Part shown: positions 8,408-17,660 of the stretch, one piece after another | Position numbering within the stretch: position 1 is the stretch's first letter | Layout: the number at the start of each line of letters is the position of its first letter | Assembly (NCBI RefSeq): GCF_008931805.1 | Contig: NZ_CP044399.1 | Coordinates: forward strand, 3,335,370 to 3,399,369 | DNA length: 64,000 nt | Direction: 5' to 3' | Source: Moritella marina ATCC 15381 | Lineage (GTDB): Bacteria; Pseudomonadota; Gammaproteobacteria; Enterobacterales; Moritellaceae | Made by a program: the position numbers and the translations under genes | The notes under the pieces: generated by a model | Database searches by the model: none | What the model was told of the DNA's origin: nothing | What the model saw: the letters and a program-made list of their open reading frames with translations, nothing else

Positions 8408-8665
8408 TCATTGATCGTCATCGCTAAGTAAGTCACTATCGATTATTTCGCAATACGCTTTAATCTCAGCAGCGCTATGCTCAATGTTAGCCGCATCAGC
8501 AAGCTCCCATGATCGTTCGCAGGTTTGCGTGCGATCACACCACTGATAACCCGCGGCAGGTAAGCAACCATGTGCATCACGACCACCTCCGACAGGTTCC
8601 TGTTGTGTCGAACTGCAGGCTGTCATGCTAAGTAATAACAAAGGGGTGAGTATTGTAATTCGCAT
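8408..8665 (-). CDS. Small lipoprotein with Cys/Trp motif, unknown function
   Basis: About 85 residues. The N-terminus is a lipoprotein signal (MRITILTPLLLLSMTAC), so the protein would be lipid-anchored. The mature part carries HGCLPAAGYQWCDRTQTC followed by ERSWELA, three cysteines and conserved-looking aromatic residues, reminiscent of small disulfide-stabilised domains. The ATG ending at 8665 is preferred because GGAAA lies 7 bases upstream; an ATG four codons earlier lacks a ribosome-binding site. It is a single gene between the Fur-controlled cluster and the PhoH-like gene. Confidence 0.7.
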   Translation of the reverse strand: MRITILTPLLLLSMTACSSTQQEPVGGGRDAHGCLPAAGYQWCDRTQTCERSWELADAANIEHSAAEIKAYCEIIDSDLLSDDDQ

Positions 8666-8740
8666 AATAGTTTCCATGAATAACGCATATAAATACTATA
8701 TTAGTGTAAAGCAATATATTTACGTCAATATTTTACAGAT

Positions 8741-8773
8741 AAAGGCATAGCAGACGATTAACACCTGCTATGC
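8741..8773 (-). terminator. Probable terminator after the PhoH-like gene
   Basis: GCATAGCAG / CTGCTATGC form a 9-bp perfect stem (8745-8753 / 8765-8773), followed on the minus strand by CTTTATCTG. It lies 63 bases beyond the stop of the minus-strand PhoH-like gene. The T tract is short, so the strength is uncertain. Confidence 0.55.
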
Positions 8774-8835
8774 GAGACACTTTATTCATTAATAAACGAT
8801 AGAAAGAGAAACTAAGAGAAAATTAAGCTGATGTA

Positions 8836-10230
8836 TTACATATTATGTTCCGCAAAAGACGCAAGGCGACTACGCTGCACACCTTTTAAGAACACATTGG
8901 CACTACCATCAAAGTTTTTAAAACGCTCCACCACATAGGTTAAGCCCGAAGTCACCGCGGTTAAATAACTGCTATCAATTTGCGATAGATTACCCGAACA
9001 GACAATCTTAGTACCTTCACCACAGCGCGTAATAATCGTTTTCAATTGCGCCGCGGTGAGATTCTGACACTCATCCAACAACACAAAAGCATTTTGGATT
9101 GAACGACCACGCATAAAGTTAACCGATTTAAACTGTAAATTGGCTTTTTCTTTGATGTATTCCACCGAGCCATCTTTGCACTCATCGTGTTTATGTAATA
9201 CCTCCAAGGTATCGGTGATAGCCGCTAACCAAGGCAGCATTTTTTCTTCCTCTGTACCCGGTAAGAAACCAATACTCTCGGCGATTTCAGGGGTGTTACG
9301 CGTGACAATGATCTTATCGAACATCTTCCGCTCAATCACTTGCTCTAGCGCTGCGGCCATCGCTAAAATGGTTTTACCACTCCCCGCTGGTCCTGTTAAG
9401 ATCACCAAATCTATGTGCGGATTAAGCAGCGCTTCCATTGCCATACCTTGATAAATATTTTTCGGATGTATACCCCAGGCTTTTTGTGACATTAAGCGTT
9501 CACGGCCTAAATCCACAAAGCTGATATCGCCTTGGTCATTACCGACGACACGCGCAGCAAAGTGATCGGTTTCATCAATTAAGTATTGATTAATAAAGCT
9601 GTCTTTTAGCTGTTCAGTTTCCACCGTATGAATGGTCTTTGAGCCCATGGTTTCACTTTTCATGCTTTCACTGCGACACTCGCTAATTTCTTGCCAGAAA
9701 TCACCGCTGAATTTATGAAACCCAGTGGCCAAAAACTTAATATCTTCGATCAATTGATCAGAGCGATAATCTTCAACGTACCTTAATCCTGCACCTTTGG
9801 CTTTCAGGCGCATATTGATATCTTTCGTTACCAACACAATTTCACGCTGTGACTGGCTTTGTAAAAACAACGCCGCGTTAATAATACGATTATCAGGTTC
9901 GTTATCAGTAAAAAAAGCATCTTGCTTCATCACGCTATGATCGGCAAAAATAGAGATCTTACCCAACTTATTTTTACTTTCGACTTTTTGTAGTGGTACA
10001 CCTTGGCTTATCTCTTCAGGACTGGCATTGGAAAAAATATCTTCTAGTGCACGAATAGCCACACGCGCATCACGACTTACATCTCTTCCTCGATCTTTAA
10101 TGTTATCGAGTTCTTCTAACACCGTCATCGGGATCATGACATCGTGTTCTTGAAAGGTGAAGATAGATAGGGGCGCGTGCAACAAAACATTGGTATCGAG
10201 AATGAAAACTTTACTGTTGGTACTTTCCAT
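8836..10230 (-). CDS. PIN domain-PhoH fusion ATPase (PhoH2 type)
   Basis: A 464-residue fusion. Residues about 7-130 form a PIN-like nuclease domain with VFILDTNVLLH, the acidic TVLEELDNIK and DNEPDNRI clusters. Residues about 255-460 form a PhoH ATPase with Walker A GPAGSGKT (279-286) and Walker B FVLLDECQNLT. PhoH2 proteins from other bacteria combine RNA unwinding and RNase activity; here this is inferred from domains only. The start has a GAGGTG site nearby. It is divergent from a TPR gene with a 159-base shared upstream region; no antitoxin-like partner is encoded beside it. Confidence 0.88.
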   Translation of the reverse strand: MESTNSKVFILDTNVLLHAPLSIFTFQEHDVMIPMTVLEELDNIKDRGRDVSRDARVAIRALEDIFSNASPEEISQGVPLQKVESKNKLGKISIFADHSVMKQDAFFTDNEPDNRIINAALFLQSQSQREIVLVTKDINMRLKAKGAGLRYVEDYRSDQLIEDIKFLATGFHKFSGDFWQEISECRSESMKSETMGSKTIHTVETEQLKDSFINQYLIDETDHFAARVVGNDQGDISFVDLGRERLMSQKAWGIHPKNIYQGMAMEALLNPHIDLVILTGPAGSGKTILAMAAALEQVIERKMFDKIIVTRNTPEIAESIGFLPGTEEEKMLPWLAAITDTLEVLHKHDECKDGSVEYIKEKANLQFKSVNFMRGRSIQNAFVLLDECQNLTAAQLKTIITRCGEGTKIVCSGNLSQIDSSYLTAVTSGLTYVVERFKNFDGSANVFLKGVQRSRLASFAEHNM

Positions 10231-10389
10231 AGAAACACCTCATTAAGTTCGACTAACTCTTCAAGTTTAGTCGTTGAGCTCGTTGATTTCATTTTTAGCC
10301 ATTTTTTTATAATATCTGTGGCGCAATACGATATACTTACACAATACATATCTCTGATGACCCTATCAGGCTTTTATTACGGAAATAAG

Positions 10390-10815
10390 ATGACAGCAAC
10401 TAAGACAGCACTTGACCCTAAACTATTTAAGAAAATCGAAATCATTTGTGAGAAAGGTGAAGAGCAACTCGAGTCTGAGCAATACGACACAGCAATCGAG
10501 ACCTTTATGGAAGCTTATGATCTTGTTCCTGAACCTAAGATCCATTGGAATGTTTCAACCTGGATCCTAACAGCACTAGGTGACGCACATTTTATGCTTG
10601 GTGACTGGGATTCATTAGAAGAATCGGCTGGCTTTGCCATGCTATGCCCTGAAGGTGCCGTAAATCCTTATTTACACCTGCGTTTAGGTCAAGCACATTT
10701 TGAACTAGGCAATATGGAACCAGCTAAAGAACAGCTAACAAAGGCGTTTGAAGCAGAAGGTGCTGAAATATTCGGTGACGACGATGCTAAATATTTAGCA
10801 TTCGCCCAAGCTTAA
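10390..10815 (+). CDS. TPR-repeat protein
   Basis: A 141-residue soluble acidic protein. It contains two or three tetratricopeptide-like helix pairs (EQLESEQYDTAIETFMEAY; TALGDAHFMLGDWDSLEES; HLRLGQAHFELGNMEPAKEQ). Such proteins act as protein-protein adaptors; the partner is unknown. The start chosen is the ATG at 10390, because the longer open frame runs through AT-rich promoter DNA with poor coding character. It ends before a strong 12-bp stem terminator. Confidence 0.82.
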   Translation: MTATKTALDPKLFKKIEIICEKGEEQLESEQYDTAIETFMEAYDLVPEPKIHWNVSTWILTALGDAHFMLGDWDSLEESAGFAMLCPEGAVNPYLHLRLGQAHFELGNMEPAKEQLTKAFEAEGAEIFGDDDAKYLAFAQA

Positions 10816-10891
10816 TAATACCAGACGCAATGATGCGCGATCTTCATAACGAATAACGTGAAAATCAGTCGCTAAAAGGTCATTAATCGCT

Positions 10892-10938
10892 AAAGAATAC
10901 CCCACATAAACAGACTTAGCGGGGTATTCTTTATTTTT
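10892..10938 (+). terminator. Terminator after the TPR gene, possibly bidirectional
   Basis: AAAGAATACCCC (10892-10903) pairs perfectly with GGGGTATTCTTT (10921-10932) and is followed by ATTTTTAT. It lies between the TPR gene and the convergent prenyltransferase gene. Confidence 0.8.
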
Positions 10939-10981
10939 ATTAAATACAGTGATATAGGGCGTGTTACACAACAGATAAACA

Positions 10982-11872
10982 CTAATCTAAAATCAGCGTT
11001 AATCCCAATAACGCCGGTGTTACCACAGTCGCAATCAAATTTGAACGTAAAAACTGAGGTTGCTGCGCAATATCCTGACCAAATTTGATACCACCATAAA
11101 GCGCATAAAATGCTAATGGCATAGGTACTAATGCAAGCAAACTCAAGACCGGTAAATAACCAATTACAACGTAACCAATAATCAGCGCTATCGCCAATGT
11201 AGCGAAGACAGCATAGACATAATTACTGACTTTTATACCATACGCCATTGGAAAATCTTGTGCCCTATCTTCATCTTCAGGCTCTTTAATGTCCCCATAG
11301 TTATTCAGTAACCATAAGTTGTTCACTAAGAAAAATGGGATCAACGCAATCACCCAAACCAGCTGCGTATATTGGCCGACCAACACGAATTCGGTGCCTA
11401 ATATAATTAATAATGCAAAACCAAACCCTGGGGCTAATAACGAATAAATCGGGTGTTTTTTAATAATACTACTGTAACTCAGTAACAACATTAAACCGAC
11501 AATACCCACTGGCAAGATACCTAAACCAAATTGTATGACCAAAAATAAACCGCACAACAAGCTCACAACCAAGGCAATAACCCCGACCAGGAATGCTGAG
11601 TTAACTTGATCTCGCGCTCGTGGGTAACCCCGATGTTGCTTACGGTTGGCTTTAAATGCCCAGCAATGCTTTAGATCTGAATACTCATGGAATGTACAAA
11701 TACTGAAATGACCGACAAATGCCGCGATGCAGGCTGCAATTAATACATAGCCATTCACATCATCATGGTTTGCAACTACTGCGCTAAAACCAAGAAAAAC
11801 ACAAACAAGGGTGAGTAAAAAATACGATAAATTTATCGATCGTAATATTGTTTTAAACCTAAACGTTAACAT
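10982..11872 (-). CDS. UbiA-family prenyltransferase (MenA-like)
   Basis: A 296-residue membrane protein with about 8-9 hydrophobic helices. The two Asp-rich regions of the UbiA superfamily are recognisable: FHEYSDLKHC near residue 64, and NNYGDIKEPEDED near residue 190. They bind Mg-prenyl diphosphate. Products of this family attach polyprenyl chains to aromatic rings in quinone synthesis; the arrangement is closer to MenA-like proteins than to UbiA itself. The first motif is looser than the usual NDxxD, so the substrate is uncertain. It is a single leftward gene. Confidence 0.78.
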   Translation of the reverse strand: MLTFRFKTILRSINLSYFLLTLVCVFLGFSAVVANHDDVNGYVLIAACIAAFVGHFSICTFHEYSDLKHCWAFKANRKQHRGYPRARDQVNSAFLVGVIALVVSLLCGLFLVIQFGLGILPVGIVGLMLLLSYSSIIKKHPIYSLLAPGFGFALLIILGTEFVLVGQYTQLVWVIALIPFFLVNNLWLLNNYGDIKEPEDEDRAQDFPMAYGIKVSNYVYAVFATLAIALIIGYVVIGYLPVLSLLALVPMPLAFYALYGGIKFGQDIAQQPQFLRSNLIATVVTPALLGLTLILD

Positions 11873-12293
11873 AGCGAACCCGCCTCAAATAAATACTTAT
11901 TTAGGGTTATGCTAGCGTGATTTATACAAGCTACATTTGATCTGAATCTAAAGTTGTCCCGGATTTCAATTTCAGTTACGTTAAAACAATAAACTGTGAA
12001 GTGAGATATTGATAAAATAATGGCAAGTAAAATGATATTTAAACAAATGTAATAAATAAAACATAATGTTAATAAGATAAAGCGTAGATGATAAAGGATT
12101 GGGAAAGATAGCTGTAGAGTGGATAAGGATAGGTAATAGTAGAGTAGAGCAATTAATATAATCTAAGTTATCTGTTCACTTAAATCCATATCTGTTGCGC
12201 TACTCTTACTTTGTTCTACTTCTGGTTTTGCCCTTGATCTTTACGGCATTGCTCTTTACAGCGTTGCAGTGTTTTAAAATCTGAATATATCGC
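11873..12293. other. 421-base AT-rich intergenic region
   Basis: This lies between the RidA-like gene and the prenyltransferase gene, both leftward. It would contain the prenyltransferase promoter at its left end. I see no convincing ORF, RNA fold or terminator; only a weak partial inverted similarity between the AGTAGAGTAGAGC stretch near 12140 and CTACTC near 12200. Confidence 0.5.
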
Positions 12294-12644
12294 TTATACG
12301 ATCTCTGCAGCAACGACTGAGATTTCAACTAATAACGCTTCACGCGCCATACTTGCTTGTACGCATGCACGTGCAGGTGCATAACCAGCGGGAACCCAAG
12401 CATCCCACACAGCATTCATTTCAGCAAAATCCGTCATTTCTTTAATATAAATCGTCGCTGACAACATATGTTTTTTGTCACTGCCAGCTTGTTCTAATAA
12501 TTCAGTTACTTTTGCTAGCATGGTTTCAGTTTGCTCTTTAATACCATACGTTGCATCTGCGCATACTTGGCCACATAAGTAGATAGTGCCATTGTGCTTT
12601 ACAATACGGCTCATTCTTGGTTTAGTTTCCATACGTTCTATCAT
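12294..12644 (-). CDS. RidA family protein (YoaB/YjgF-like)
   Basis: A 116-residue protein of the RidA/YER057c/UK114 superfamily. It has GTIYLCGQV near the N-terminus, the [20 protein letters not shown] segment with the arginine expected for enamine/imine hydrolysis, and VEISVVAAE at the end. The pattern resembles the YoaB subgroup more than archetypal RidA. It would act in the cytosol on reactive 2-aminoacrylate-type intermediates or related substrates. It is encoded alone, reading leftward. Confidence 0.88.
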   Translation of the reverse strand: MIERMETKPRMSRIVKHNGTIYLCGQVCADATYGIKEQTETMLAKVTELLEQAGSDKKHMLSATIYIKEMTDFAEMNAVWDAWVPAGYAPARACVQASMAREALLVEISVVAAEIV

Positions 12645-12738
12645 GCTAAATTCTCTTCGTTAAATATCAAGATGAATACCCAGCTTGTGGGTTAATCGGC
12701 TAGTTTACCTTGGATAACGGATAAATTTTAGCTTAAAA

Positions 12739-13542
12739 TCAATAGTTATGCTCTAAACTCCATTTTCGTAAAATTTTATTTTCTACTTTCGGCTCAATTT
12801 GCATTATCGCTTTATCTAAAATTTTTCGTAACATCGCTTGGTCTTTACGAACCCCAAAACGATAGCGATTAACATATTTAGTCCGCCCCGATACCGTTAA
12901 ATTCTTCAATCCGAGTTTGGCAATTTTGTAACGTAATACAAATAATGATTCGATGGTCGCGACAATTTCACCGTTCGCGGTTTTTTGCAGCGCCTCATCC
13001 GTGCTATCAACTCGACTAACAATCACTCTTGGATAGTTGCTACGGAGATATTCTTCATAGACATAACCTTCAACAACAGCGACGGTTTTACCACGTAATG
13101 ATTTTAAGTTACGGATCCCATGCATGTTTTTCAAGGTTGCTAATGCCGCCTCAGCTTCAACATAAGGTGTTGTAAATAAAAGCCATTGTGAACGTCTCGG
13201 GGTTTGATTAAGGAAGGATAATACATCACAGCCACCGCTGCGGGTGACATCTAAACTTTGCTGCCAAGTATCTGTTTCTCTGACTTCAAACTCGACATCT
13301 AACATCTGAGAAAACACCGCGACATAATCCGCTGCAATACCAACATAACCAAGTTTTGGGTCCCACGCTTCATAAGGCATCCAGTTCGGGTCGATACAGA
13401 GTTTGATCGGCGCGCGACTGGTCAAGTAAGTACGTTCTTCGGTTGTAAGGCGTATTTTATCGATCCCCGCATGGGCAGATAAACTAATACTGGCTAAACT
13501 GAATGAACATAATAGCGTGATTATACAGCTTGCTTTTGTCAT
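12739..13542 (-). CDS. Periplasmic solute-binding protein, family 3
   Basis: A 267-residue exported protein with a signal peptide (residues 1-25, ending LSAHA). The body is a type-II periplasmic binding fold: APIKLCIDPNWMPYEAWD, GIAADYVAVFSQML, SLRGKTVAVVEGYVYEEYL and YRFGVRKDQ. The CIDPNWMPYE opening is typical of sensor modules that precede histidine kinases or diguanylate cyclases. Here the protein stands alone with no transporter or sensor gene next to it, so it is an orphan binding protein of unknown ligand. Confidence 0.82.
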   Translation of the reverse strand: MTKASCIITLLCSFSLASISLSAHAGIDKIRLTTEERTYLTSRAPIKLCIDPNWMPYEAWDPKLGYVGIAADYVAVFSQMLDVEFEVRETDTWQQSLDVTRSGGCDVLSFLNQTPRRSQWLLFTTPYVEAEAALATLKNMHGIRNLKSLRGKTVAVVEGYVYEEYLRSNYPRVIVSRVDSTDEALQKTANGEIVATIESLFVLRYKIAKLGLKNLTVSGRTKYVNRYRFGVRKDQAMLRKILDKAIMQIEPKVENKILRKWSLEHNY

Positions 13543-13748
13543 CGTATTGCTTCCCTCATGTTGCGATCATCCAATATAAGTTAAGACTATAAATCCCTAG
13601 CTATCTAGTAAAAACCATAATTATTCATCTGTAATGCCAATAACGCCACGTGATAAAACAATATAGATAGTCAATCAAACTAAAAATAAATGTCTTTAAG
13701 TCAGTGATAGAATTATAATTGCAGTATAATTTCACTCGATAACATGCC

Positions 13749-14138
13749 ATGAAATATTTATTATTACTGACAATACTCTTAAGTGGCTGTAGTACCTACC
13801 CGCTGCAGACCAATTTAGATAAAGACAATTTCACCAATTACTTCGCCATTTCCGATGTCGAGTATTATACCACCAGTTCACTACAACATAGCCACGTTGA
13901 GCAGTTAGGCTTAGTCGAAGGCGAAAGCTGTCAAACCGCTGATAACCAGCCTCCAGCAGAAGAACAACAAGCAAAAATAGCAGCAAAACGTCAAGCAGCG
14001 GCCCTCAATGCAAATGGTATTATTATTCGTTCATGTATTGCCCCACCCGCTTCAAAAGCCTGCTTGAGTAGTTACCTCTGTTATGGTGATGCGATCAAAG
14101 TGAGTCCCTTAGCAAGCAGCAGTGACGATAACCTATAA
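13749..14138 (+). CDS. rcsF: RcsF-like outer-membrane stress-sensor lipoprotein
   Basis: A 129-residue lipoprotein with the lipobox LLSGC (Cys at about 14). The mature domain has four cysteines (GESC, RSC, KAC, YLC), as expected for the two disulfides of RcsF, and the GIIIRSCIAPPASKAC pattern. In E. coli RcsF reports envelope damage to the Rcs phosphorelay, and its gene lies next to trmO and proS, exactly as here. The C-terminus is short and Ser/Asp-rich. Its stop overlaps the trmO start (TAATG). Confidence 0.8.
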   Translation: MKYLLLLTILLSGCSTYPLQTNLDKDNFTNYFAISDVEYYTTSSLQHSHVEQLGLVEGESCQTADNQPPAEEQQAKIAAKRQAAALNANGIIIRSCIAPPASKACLSSYLCYGDAIKVSPLASSSDDNL

Positions 14139-14884
14139 TGAAATTAGAACTCAATACTGTTGGTATCATCCACACCCCCTATAAAGAAAAATTTGCCGTA
14201 CCACGCCAACCAGGGCTAGTGTCAGCAGCTAAAGCGCAGCTTATCTTGAGCCCACCGTATGATGAAGCGGATGCATTACGTGGTATTGAACAGTTTAGTC
14301 ATGTTTGGCTGATATTTGCTTTTCATGAAACCATGGATAAAGGTTGGAATCCGACCGTGCGTCCACCACGTTTAGGGGGTAACGAACGTTTAGGCGTATT
14401 TGCTACTCGCTCTACATTTCGCCCCAATCCATTAGGGTTATCGGTCGCGAAACTGGACGGTATTAGCATCAAGAATAATCAGTGTATTTTGAATTTATCC
14501 GGCATAGATCTGGTTGATGGCACACCAATTTTAGATATCAAACCCTATGTGCCTTACGCCGATAGATTAACGGATGCACAAGCGGGCTATGCCAATGACG
14601 CGCCAATTGCTGATATGCAGGTATTATTTACCGATGAAGCCGTGACTCAAATAGGCGCCCAGCACAAAAAACACCCAGAATTACGCGACTTTATTGCCCA
14701 GGTATTAGCGCAAGATCCACGCCCTGCTTACAAAAAGAATAAAACTATCCGTCAGGAATACGGCGTGAAGTTATATGATTTTAATGTGCGTTGGGTAGTC
14801 GAAAGCGATGTTACGACGGTTGTTTCTGTCATAAAAGATGAGACGCCAGTAGCGTTAGTATCAGAGCAGCCAGCAGAAAAATAG
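14138..14884 (+). CDS. trmO: tRNA (N6-threonylcarbamoyladenosine37-N6)-methyltransferase TrmO
   Basis: A 248-residue protein of the TsaA/TrmO family, which methylates t6A37 in certain threonine tRNAs using S-adenosylmethionine. Hallmarks are the opening VGIIHTPYKEKFAVPRQPG, the central GVFATRSTFRPNPLGLSV and LVDGTPILDIKPYVPYAD. The length fits. Translation is coupled to rcsF by the TAATG overlap. A strong terminator follows at 14904-14944. Confidence 0.93.
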   Translation: MKLELNTVGIIHTPYKEKFAVPRQPGLVSAAKAQLILSPPYDEADALRGIEQFSHVWLIFAFHETMDKGWNPTVRPPRLGGNERLGVFATRSTFRPNPLGLSVAKLDGISIKNNQCILNLSGIDLVDGTPILDIKPYVPYADRLTDAQAGYANDAPIADMQVLFTDEAVTQIGAQHKKHPELRDFIAQVLAQDPRPAYKKNKTIRQEYGVKLYDFNVRWVVESDVTTVVSVIKDETPVALVSEQPAEK

Positions 14885-14903
14885 AGCGACTAACGTCAAT
14901 ACG

Positions 14904-14944
14904 AAAAAGCGATTAACTGTGTTCGCAGTTAATCGGCTTTTTTA
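14904..14944 (+). terminator. Terminator after trmO
   Basis: CGATTAACTG and CAGTTAATCG form a 10-bp perfect stem, flanked by an A tract upstream and GCTTTTTT downstream. This makes a strong terminator for rcsF-trmO that could also serve the convergent lipoprotein gene. Confidence 0.9.
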
Positions 14945-14985
14945 TGTCAACAGCATCTAGCTTAAACGTCGTGGCGATCTTCGGA

Positions 14986-15600
14986 TTATAAGAAGAACAA
15001 ACGCCAAACCCAGTTAGAGTCTAAATCGTCTTTACAAGTGCGATACTGACCCGCGTATTTTAACGAACGTTGATCTACTTTTTTCGCTACTTTCTTCAAC
15101 CACGGTTTTTGATTATAGGTTTTACGCTGATAACCGCCCCAACCTTCATGATAATTTAAGTATTGCTGCTCAGCGCTCCACTTAGATACACCGTTGATTT
15201 TTTGAGTTTTATTCATAAACCAGCCCATAAAATCCATCGCGTCATGAAAATCTGAGCGACTTGACCAGCTGTTACCCGTTTCTTTAACGTAATCACCCCA
15301 TGTCATGGTTTTTGCTTGGGCGTAACCATAGGCAGAACTTGCACGTCCCGTCGGGATTATCCACCAATACTGCATCGGCGGCTGCGCATTATGCTTAAAT
15401 GAGCTTTCTTGATACATCATCGCCATAGGAACGTGCACAGGCACCCCCCATTTCTCTTGACTGTCGATGGCCGCTTCATACCAATCATATTTTTCAATGA
15501 AGATATCGCAAATATTTTCTGGATTACGAGGTTGCGAAGAACAACCAAATAATAAACTGCTGACCATTATAAGTGCAGCTAATCTCAGTATTTTATTCAT
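14986..15600 (-). CDS. Lipoprotein with lytic-transglycosylase-like (SLT) domain
   Basis: About 204 residues. The lipoprotein signal is MNKILRLAALIMVSSLLFGC. The mature domain has PMAMMYQESSF, where the glutamate fits the catalytic acid of family-1 lytic transglycosylases, then SAYGYAQAKTMTWGDY and YLNYHEGWGGYQRKTY. It is probably an outer-membrane-anchored murein hydrolase of the EMTA type. An in-frame GTG four codons upstream is an alternative start; neither has a strong ribosome-binding site. It is convergent with trmO and divergent from proS. Confidence 0.82.
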   Translation of the reverse strand: MNKILRLAALIMVSSLLFGCSSQPRNPENICDIFIEKYDWYEAAIDSQEKWGVPVHVPMAMMYQESSFKHNAQPPMQYWWIIPTGRASSAYGYAQAKTMTWGDYVKETGNSWSSRSDFHDAMDFMGWFMNKTQKINGVSKWSAEQQYLNYHEGWGGYQRKTYNQKPWLKKVAKKVDQRSLKYAGQYRTCKDDLDSNWVWRLFFL

Positions 15601-15773
15601 TTTTAATAGCACAAATCCAAAGTTGGCCGCCAGTATAGGACCTCCGATAAACGAATAAAAGGACAGCGGTCAAAAATAAATAAAACTAATCACTAACTTT
15701 TACTGTTTACTCTGGCTGCGCCCTGTTAAAATCACGCTCTTATATCGATTTTATTAGTAAATAAAGGAACGTT

Positions 15774-17495
15774 ATGCGTAGCAGCAATTACTTGCTTTCA
15801 ACTTTGAAAGAAACTCCAAATGACGCAGAAGTAATTAGCCACCAGCTAATGCTTCGTGCAGGTATGGTTCGTCGTCTTGCATCAGGTCTATACACTTGGT
15901 TACCGACAGGCTTACGAGTTTTACGTAAAGTAGAAAACATCGTACGTGAAGAGATGGATAAAGCAGGTGCTGTTGAAACGCTAATGCCGATGGTTCAGCC
16001 CGCTGATCTATGGCAAGAAACAGGTCGCATCGATAAATTCGGTCCAGAGTTGTTACGTATTAACGATCGCCACAACCGTCCTTTTGTTTTAGGTCCAACG
16101 CACGAAGAAGTGATCACTGATATCGCGCGTAAAGAAATCAACAGCTACAAACAACTGCCGTTGACGCTTTATCAGATCCAAACTAAATTCCGTGATGAAG
16201 TTCGTCCTCGTTTCGGTGTAATGCGTTCGCGTGAATTCCTGATGAAAGATGCTTATTCTTTCCATTTATCAGATGAATGTCTAAACGAAACGTACAACAA
16301 AATGCACACAGCCTATTGCAACATCTTTGAACGCATTGGCCTAGAATACCGTCCGGTACTAGCTGATACTGGTTCAATTGGTGGTGCTGTATCTCACGAA
16401 TTCCACGTACTTGCAGAAAGCGGCGAAGACGATATCGTATTCTCTGACGGCAGCGATTACGCAGCAAACATTGAAAAAGCAGAAGCATTAGCACCTGCTG
16501 GCGAACGTCCTGCAGCAACGCAAGCACTCACTGTTGTTGCTACACCAGATGCACACAGCATCGAAGACGTTTGCAAATTCTTAGAAGTTGACGCAACACA
16601 AACAGTTAAAACACTGCTTGTAGCTGCTGAAGCTGAAGAAGGCCAAGCACAAGGCGTTATCGCTCTTGTACTACGCGGCGATCATGAACTAAACGAAGTG
16701 AAAGCAGAGAAAATTGCTGGTGTTGCTGCTCCGTTAACATTTGCTAACGAAGCACAAATCCAAGCGGCTGCAAACTGCGATGCTGGCTCTATCGGTCCTC
16801 AAGGTCTGAATTGCCCTGTTGTTGTTGATCGCAGCGCTGCACACCTAGCAGACTTTGTTTGTGGTGCTAACGTGAATGGCCAGCACATCACTGGCGCTAA
16901 CTGGGATCGCGACATTAGCGATTACACAGTTGCAGATTTACGTAACGTTGTTGAAGGTGAAGCTAGCCCATGTGGTAAGGGTACACTTTCTATTAAACGT
17001 GGTATCGAAGTAGGTCATATCTTCCAACTTGGTACGCAATACGCAGAATCAATGGGCGCTGGCGTACTGAACATGCAAGGTAAACAGCAAACCATGACTA
17101 TGGGTTGTTACGGTGTTGGTGTTTCTCGTATCGTTGCATCAGCAATCGAACAGAACCATGATGAAAACGGTATTATCTGGAACGAGTCAATCGCACCGTA
17201 TAAAGTATCTATCATCCCAATGAACATGCATAAATCAGCCGAAGTAAAAGAAGCAGCAGAGAAAATCTACGCTGACCTTCAAGCTGCTGGCATTGAAGTA
17301 TTGTTCGATGATCGTAAAGAGCGTCCAGGTGTAATGTTTGCGGATTCTGAACTTATCGGTATCCCACACAACATCATCATTGGCGACCGTAGTCTGAAGA
17401 ATGGTCTAGTTGACCACAAACTACGTACAACTGGTGATAAGACTGAGATCGCACTGACAGACATCGTTGAACACATTAAAAGCTTACTAGCTTAA
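15774..17495 (+). CDS. proS: Prolyl-tRNA synthetase
   Basis: A 573-residue bacterial-type ProRS. Class II catalytic core motifs include [19 protein letters not shown] and GPTHEEV. An inserted YbaK-like editing domain (residues about 240-390) clears Ala-tRNA(Pro). The C-terminal anticodon-binding domain holds [21 protein letters not shown]. It ligates proline to tRNA(Pro) in the cytosol. The ribosome-binding site AAAGGAAC is 5-6 bases before the ATG. A terminator follows. The rcsF-trmO-proS neighbourhood matches E. coli apart from orientation and the inserted transglycosylase gene. Confidence 0.97.
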   Translation: MRSSNYLLSTLKETPNDAEVISHQLMLRAGMVRRLASGLYTWLPTGLRVLRKVENIVREEMDKAGAVETLMPMVQPADLWQETGRIDKFGPELLRINDRHNRPFVLGPTHEEVITDIARKEINSYKQLPLTLYQIQTKFRDEVRPRFGVMRSREFLMKDAYSFHLSDECLNETYNKMHTAYCNIFERIGLEYRPVLADTGSIGGAVSHEFHVLAESGEDDIVFSDGSDYAANIEKAEALAPAGERPAATQALTVVATPDAHSIEDVCKFLEVDATQTVKTLLVAAEAEEGQAQGVIALVLRGDHELNEVKAEKIAGVAAPLTFANEAQIQAAANCDAGSIGPQGLNCPVVVDRSAAHLADFVCGANVNGQHITGANWDRDISDYTVADLRNVVEGEASPCGKGTLSIKRGIEVGHIFQLGTQYAESMGAGVLNMQGKQQTMTMGCYGVGVSRIVASAIEQNHDENGIIWNESIAPYKVSIIPMNMHKSAEVKEAAEKIYADLQAAGIEVLFDDRKERPGVMFADSELIGIPHNIIIGDRSLKNGLVDHKLRTTGDKTEIALTDIVEHIKSLLA

Positions 17496-17560
17496 GCTAA
17501 TAGGTAATTAACTTCGGTTAAGTGATTTTAGCTAAATAACTTTAGTTAAAAACGATTCAA

Positions 17561-17584
17561 AGCCAAGCATCTGCTTGGCTTTTT
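17561..17584 (+). terminator. Terminator after proS
   Basis: AGCCAAGCA and TGCTTGGCT pair perfectly with a 2-base turn and are followed by TTTT. It lies about 65 bases after the proS stop. Confidence 0.88.
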
Positions 17585-17660
17585 CGTATCTGGTCTATCC
17601 TAATTTACACAATTGCTCAAGGCTGTTAACATGCTGCCATTATCGATAAGGGCGAAAGCA

